Source of the DNA: Cercozoa sp. M6MM
Lineage: Eukaryota; Endomyxa: Ascetosporea
Direction: 5' to 3' (one strand)
DNA length: 49,797 nucleotides
Assembly (NCBI GenBank): GCA_040357565.1
Contig: JBDODJ010000078.1
Every line of letters begins with the position of its first letter. The first letter of the stretch is position 1. This document shows, piece by piece, positions 45,298-49,797 of the stretch. The position numbers and the translations under genes were made by a program. The notes beneath the pieces are model-generated. The model did not search any database. It was not told where the DNA came from and worked only from the letters and a program-made list of their open reading frames with translations.

Positions 45298-47818
45298 ACA
45301 CACACACTCACACGCACACACACACACACACACACATGGGTGCGGAAGGGGAGCAGAAAATACCAGCTGATACTTGCTGCCCGCTTTTGTCAACTTCTCG
45401 AAAACACCGTCCTGAAGACCCGACCACCAAAGCATATGCAGGACGGAGACACAGCTGTTGAAAAACGGTAGAACTTAAGTGGCTACGCAGTGAAAAAAAC
45501 TCACCAAGAATCCTCTAGCTCAAACGGCGCAACTTCGAAGTTTTTCGAAGTTGTTTCAATAGATGTGTCGTCCTTATCCTTACATAGATTTTTCTGAGCA
45601 CAGGAAACGTACAATAAACTAAAACTTAGCGGTCATAAAAGCAAATCGTACCCAGGCCACTTTTTGACGGCGCCAATTCTCGGATTGAAGGCTAGGTTCA
45701 GCGCTGAGGTCGTCGGCCAGCGCAAACGCAGCCTAGCCAAAAACAGGGCAAAATAGAAAAACCGGAAATGCAAAATGAGCGACAAACCCTGAGAGCAGAT
45801 GTCTGCGTCTCCCAGGCATTGTTGTGCGCCCGGACAATGCCAACAAGAAACTTGGAATCCTTGGCGTCAAAAATTCGACCAGCCGTATTGTCAAAAAACC
45901 ACTCGTCGGGCGTCTCAGGATCCTTCGCCACAGTTACAAAACAGCTATAGTAAACGCCGGCGAGTGTTTGGTAAGAAGGGAAAAACTACGAACGTAGCGT
46001 CGCTCGTCGGCTTGTTGTTCTCTTTCAACTGCGACAGCAAGTTTTTAAGACGGTCATAAACACTGTTTTTGAAGCGTTGTCTTTTAAAGCCACGAAACAC
46101 GACTACAGCACCCAAGCACACAAGCACATAACAACATAGACACAAACAAAACGAAAAAGTATAATATTGATGGAACTGAAAAACGCACAGTAGCCCGAAC
46201 TCTGAAGCAGATGTTTTGCGTTACTTTCAGGTTTGACGGACAGAATGCTGTAAACACACAGAAACAATATTGTTAAATAGAATGCAGCAAAAAACTAACA
46301 AATGACACAAAACACAGTTCATACTCACCTCTCGAACAGTTCGTGGCACAGAACGAGCGTTTCCACGGCTTCTTTGCTCAGTCTGATGGACATGCGGAAG
46401 AACAAACAACCACCTGCAAACAGCAAAACAGACTCGTTTTCTGACCGAACACAAACTAGACATCTATGGAAGAAATTAACCATGCGCCAAGGCGTTGAGA
46501 GACACCAGGACGCGCGACCCTAAACTTATAGTACAGTACAAAGCCATTGCAACTTGTGGAGCAACAGCTATCGAAAGTGCGAGTAGTACAACAGTACAGT
46601 GCAGGATGTCGTTATCATTTGAACGTCTCAGCTCTTTCCGCACCGTAATTTGCCCGTCGCAGAAGACGACTGCATTGTCATCGCCTAGGTCCCACTCATG
46701 CTCCTCCTCGGTGACATCGCCTAAAATGCAATCAGGAATAAACATGCTGTACAATACACAAGACACCAAATACAGAAATTTACCGTAGAACAAGTCGTAA
46801 CTGCGATTTTGATCATCCTCCGCTGAAAACATCATTTTGAAGATCTTTTTGCTGTCATTGGTCTTTTTGCTGTCATTGGTGCGCTCGAGTGTCACTGCAC
46901 GACCCCGAAGATTCTCACTTTTGTTGTTGTCCCACATCCACTTTGAAAAGCCACCTGCCCAGCATTAAACAACAACACTTACAGCTGCAGTATGAACTGC
47001 TTTCCACGGAGCAATCTCTTCAGTCTGAACTCACCGGGTGCACAACAGACATCTGCGAAGGAATCAACCTCCTCCAGCTCAGCTTGGTACCCTGACTGCT
47101 CGATGATCGAAGCAGCCTCATCAACTGCACATGCACTCACAATCAAGTTGTGAAGAGATTTATCTCTTAAGACTGTGGACTGCGATCTACCATAACCCTT
47201 GAACCACTCTTCGTCGCTCGGTCTGCGCTTCTCAGTACTCTGCGTGTTTTCAAGAAAAACAATTGAACTCGTCTGTCCAATCGAACAAGGAGTAGTAAGC
47301 ACCTCTAATTCCGTGTAACTCTTGTCGCCAAAGCTGCAAAACAATGCACAAAACAAACCAAAAAAATGAAGGCCAAAATACAGAGGATCAATGACCGATG
47401 CTATCACAGGGTCTCGGCGTTGTGCAGTGGCACGGTCGCGCAGCTTGTGTGAGATTTGAATGGCAGCGTCGTACACCTCCGGACAACAAACAAATAAAAG
47501 GGTGACTTGGTCCAGCTAGTGCCTCGGTCAGCGTTGTGTTACCTCCTTCGAGCGTGCTGAACGGTTGACCAGACCAAAGGCAAAAGCAGTCTCAAATGTA
47601 AATGATTGTGAAAGTTCAGACGGCGCGGACTTGTTCTTGTAGCGTTTGAAGAACTCCTTCGTCAAAAAATCCACATCGAGCTTCGGTAGTTCTGGCTCCA
47701 GTTCTGGCTCCGATTTTTCTTCATCCTGACAGGCAAAAAATATACAGCACTGGCAAAAATAAGATATGGGTACTGAGAGCTGTGCCAAAGCTGCAAATGG
47801 ATTGGACTGTTTGGGCAT
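43757..47818 (-). CDS. CMTR1-like FtsJ 2'-O-methyltransferase with C-terminal BRCT domain
   Basis: Cap-specific 2'-O-methyltransferases methylate the first transcribed nucleotide of mRNA. The start at 47818 (MPKQSNPFAALAQLS) leads to about 16 exons in phase. The FtsJ core has the SAM loop DVCCAPGGFSKWMW, an Asp motif DNAVVFCDG, a GGCLFFRM strand where CMTRs usually carry the catalytic Lys (here Arg), and ILSVKPESNAKHLL with YFVFRGFK. It continues like CMTR1 (DRLKNLLSQLKENN). The middle region (LEDSCCVSVLHMLWWSGLQ ... LPKVLLVDPNFAPED ... YELHSVISHVAD ... GRFVTCVRVPKE ... MTWRTPALLVYKLN) weakly resembles USP/PAN2-type folds without the His. The end is a BRCT domain (LKLAFIGKPAMPWDELRVKL, FDLQCDALLVGEGADLDHVI, IPVLHANWAFDSIAAG). 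An (AC)n tract lies in one intron. TNDSKK is tandemly duplicated near 46845-46885. Confidence 0.78.
45264..45336. repeat. (AC)n microsatellite in an intron
   Basis: An AC run with a few interruptions, within an intron of the FtsJ-BRCT gene. Confidence 0.95.
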
Positions 47819-48516
47819 GCGTCGGGTGTTTCCTCAGCCGAGAGCAGAAACTGGCACACTGTCTTCCCGAGAACGCATTGCCGAATCTTCTTCTGTGGGC
47901 GCGTGCTTCGATTGGTTGTCGGGATCATCATTTTTCTCGAGTACTACTGATGATGATCGCGAAAGAGACAAAATAACTGCCGATCGCGTGACACAGAAGA
48001 CCCATCATCCATCATCCGTATCTATATCAACCACAACTTAGCACACGAAAAAGTACATGGATGGTCTATATTTGTGCAGACAGTCGTCAGCAATTTCAAA
48101 AAAGTCCGAAAACTGCTCTCGTCCAAATGTGCTGTCGATGTTTTATTGTTCTTGCCTTTTAAACAAATATACTAAAAACGACAACAGCTATCAACGACAG
48201 CTGCGCGGTTTGCTATCGCACCTCCAACACCCAACGTGCACTTGCATGTTAAAAAAGTAAAAAGAACCTAATCGATTCCGTTTGTTTGTCCCAAATGGCG
48301 ATTCGGTTGATTCTGATTCTGCCTCGAAAAAGCCCGCTGTTCCAGCGCGAACTATATGTTACAGCATGAACTACTGTATTTCGCGCGGAAGCAACCCTAA
48401 AACTTACAAAAATCCTCAAGAGGGGTGTGGAAGATTTTTGACGTGTGTTCGTTGATATTGAGTGGGGAAGCCTTGGGCAGGCTTTTGCAGCTGAACACAA
48501 AGAAGAGCTCTCTATC
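47819..48516. other. intergenic region without a gene
   Basis: These 698 bp lie between the FtsJ-BRCT start and the second LTR copy. Several short open frames exist, but none has coding-like codon use or recognisable similarity. No RNA gene was recognised. Confidence 0.45.
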
Positions 48517-48914
48517 TGTTACTGCACATTTTCAGTAATTATTGCTTTGACCCGTCCGCGTGGAGGTCACCTATGTCTCAAGTTTAAGAGTATTTTGGCT
48601 TGATCTTGCCTGGGCAGAGTCCTTGCAGAGAAGCAGAAAGCTCCGTCACGGCTTCAGCCTGGCGGAGTTTTTCTTTCGTAAACGCATTGTTACGACCAAG
48701 GACGTCTTCCTTTGGTCAAGATCCAGTGGGATCACTTCGAGACCCAGTAGGGGTATTTCACCTTCAGTTCTAACGTTGACTCAACTGAGTGACGACTTAT
48801 CTAATTGAATGATTTATTTAGTCTCTCCTTTCCCTTACTGATTGGGCCATTGAGCCGCAGTAACATATCTCTCGACTTTTATTTAGTTCTTTTCACTGAC
48901 AACCGTCAGTAACA
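48517..48914. mobile_element. second LTR copy of the same retroelement family
   Basis: A 398-bp unit with TGTTAC...GTAACA ends. Its last 37 bp nearly match the end of the solo LTR at 16287-16771, and weaker similarity runs through the rest (for example TTCAG.AATTAT and CCGCG.GG near the start, and GACGACTTA before the end). No target-site duplication is visible (TATC before, ACTT after), so the copy is older or rearranged. It reads as a fossil without internal genes. Confidence 0.6.
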
Positions 48915-48916
48915 AC

Positions 48917-49797
48917 TTAGTGCGGCTGCTGCGGTTTTTGCTGGAGGGAATGGTGTTGCTGCAGAGTTTGTTGTTGCTGCAGAGTTTGCTGTTGTTGTTG
49001 TTGCAAGGATTGTTGTTGTGGCAGGGGCTGTTGTTGCTGCTGCTGGACGCTGCCGGACTGCACCACAATGCCTTGCTGTCCACACATACCAGTACACATA
49101 CCAGTACACATACCAGTACACATATAAATATAAACAAAGATCTGTATCTATATCTCTCTGTACATGATACATATAGATATATAGATAGACAGGTAGACAG
49201 ACAGGTAGACAGACAGGTAGATAGACAGGTAGATAGACAGATAGATAAATAGACAAAAAGGTAGATAGACAGAGAGATAGACAGGTAGATAGATAGAAAG
49301 ATAGACAGGTAGATAGAGAGATGATAGAAAGGGAGGGGTACCGTCTGTGGCAGTGCGTGCTGCACGGTGCAGTTCTCGGCAGCGAGTGCTGACATGGTCT
49401 GCCGCTGCAGCGTCATGTTGTGCGGCGCCTGGTGCCGCATCGACGTGCGAATCTCTGGTCGCGCCGCACTCGTGCTCGGCAGCGTCGGCACAGGCAGCGG
49501 TCGCTCCGGCACTCTCTCCTGGTCCGTCTGCTTCTTGTCGCTGCTACTCTCTGCCACTGTTGTGCTGGGGGGGGGGGGGGGGTAAGGTGGGTAGGCAGGG
49601 GGAGGGAGCAGGATGGAAACACACCTGTCGTGGTCGCCAGAGTGCTCGTAGAACTCGCGCGGATCGTCGACCATCCTGTCGCACTCGGAGGCAGACACGC
49701 GGACGTCGGCACTCGCCTCGGGTCGCACCCAGGCCGCGTACAGACTGCGGCCCTCGTCGTGGATGCCCACGCTCGGTGCGTGCGGTCTGGGGGGGGG
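48917..49797 (-). CDS. 3' part of a Gln-rich protein (gene runs off the window)
   Basis: Three exons are visible. The most upstream ends FYEHSGDHDR and includes GRSLYAAWVRPEASADV. The next (about 49560-49345) is Ser/Pro-rich with PERPLPVPTLPSTSAARPEI and MTLQRQTMSALAAENC. The last (about 49076-48917) encodes a Gln-rich tail (VQQQQQQPLPQQQSL) ending QKPQQPH. Introns carry a G/C homopolymer run (49568-49582) and a TAGA/CAGG satellite (about 49170-49325). The low-complexity Gln tail suggests a nuclear or RNA-associated regulator, but no domain is seen. The 5' end lies beyond 49797. Confidence 0.6.
49085..49325. repeat. intronic minisatellite and TAGA/CAGG microsatellite
   Basis: A 12-bp unit CCAGTACACATA is repeated about three times (49087-49124). 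It is followed by a long degenerate GATAGACAGGTA tract (about 49170-49325). Both lie in the last intron of the Gln-rich gene. Confidence 0.9.

Noticed and set aside
45385-45480. Reading FFNSC as a ubiquitin-protease Cys box (NSC)
   Set aside because: The FFN residues come from intron sequence ahead of the acceptor; the spliced text is EDSCCVSVL, so only weak similarity remains.
48249-48500. Minus-strand 83-codon frame between the FtsJ-BRCT gene and the LTR
   Set aside because: No coding-like codon bias, no splice context and no similarity.
1-49797. CRISPR arrays, operons or bacterial-style ribosome binding sites
   Set aside because: All clear genes are intron-rich and eukaryotic; the regular repeats present are microsatellites.

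Overview
The window is nuclear DNA of a flagellated (ciliated) protist. Every clear gene is split by GT-AG introns. Most introns are about 35-110 nt and a few appear to be only 24-28 nt. Gene families include a cytoskeletal tubulin-tyrosine-ligase-like enzyme, the axonemal dynein factor DNAI7/CASC1, class C GPCR, peptidoglycan recognition protein, Kazal, CUB, TSP1 and GCC2/GCC3 domains. TAA, TAG and TGA are all used as stops. Third codon positions are GC-rich, while introns are AT-richer and often hold microsatellites. I cannot place the organism more narrowly; a stramenopile- or choanozoan-like heterotrophic flagellate would fit. All exon chains were joined by hand from reading frame, phase and splice signals, so gene ends are more reliable than every internal junction.

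Layout: 0-8 kb (minus strand): an unrecognised gene, a TTL-family ligase and a large LRR plus GCC2/GCC3 surface protein. 7.9-11.4 kb (plus): a secreted CUB-trypsin-TSP1-PLAT protease, tail to tail with an unrecognised multi-pass membrane protein (11.4-14.7 kb, minus) that has a Glu/Lys repeat. 15.0-17.1 kb: an LRR protein whose long intron holds a solo LTR. 17.1-20.5 kb (minus): a probable mitochondrial membrane protein and DNAI7. 20.9-21.9 kb: two genes cut by a 100-N assembly gap. 22.3-25.9 kb: a coiled-coil protein and a secreted PGRP-type amidase.

26.5-31.6 kb: a GABA-B-like class C receptor with an enlarged, partly duplicated ligand-binding ectodomain. 32.1-36.2 kb: a Kazal-containing secreted protein, CIAO2B (cytosolic Fe-S targeting) and a Rad60/NIP45-type SUMO-like-domain protein. 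36.4-40.6 kb: a multi-pass membrane protein. 40.6-42.8 kb (minus): a HEAT-like protein resembling proteasome chaperone PSMD5. 42.9-43.6 kb: a chimeric pseudogene made of an RPS4 fragment and an inverted copy of one exon of the receptor 14 kb away. 43.8-47.8 kb (minus): a CMTR1-like FtsJ cap methyltransferase carrying a C-terminal BRCT domain. 48.5-48.9 kb: a second copy of the LTR family, ending 2 bp from the stop codon of a Gln-rich gene that runs off the window.

Several products look secreted or surface-exposed and suited to sensing and digesting bacteria or regulating proteolysis (LRR/GCC2 protein, CUB protease, PGRP, Kazal protein, GABA-B-like receptor). They are interspersed with housekeeping genes, so this is not an operon-like cluster, and a joint function is only an inference.
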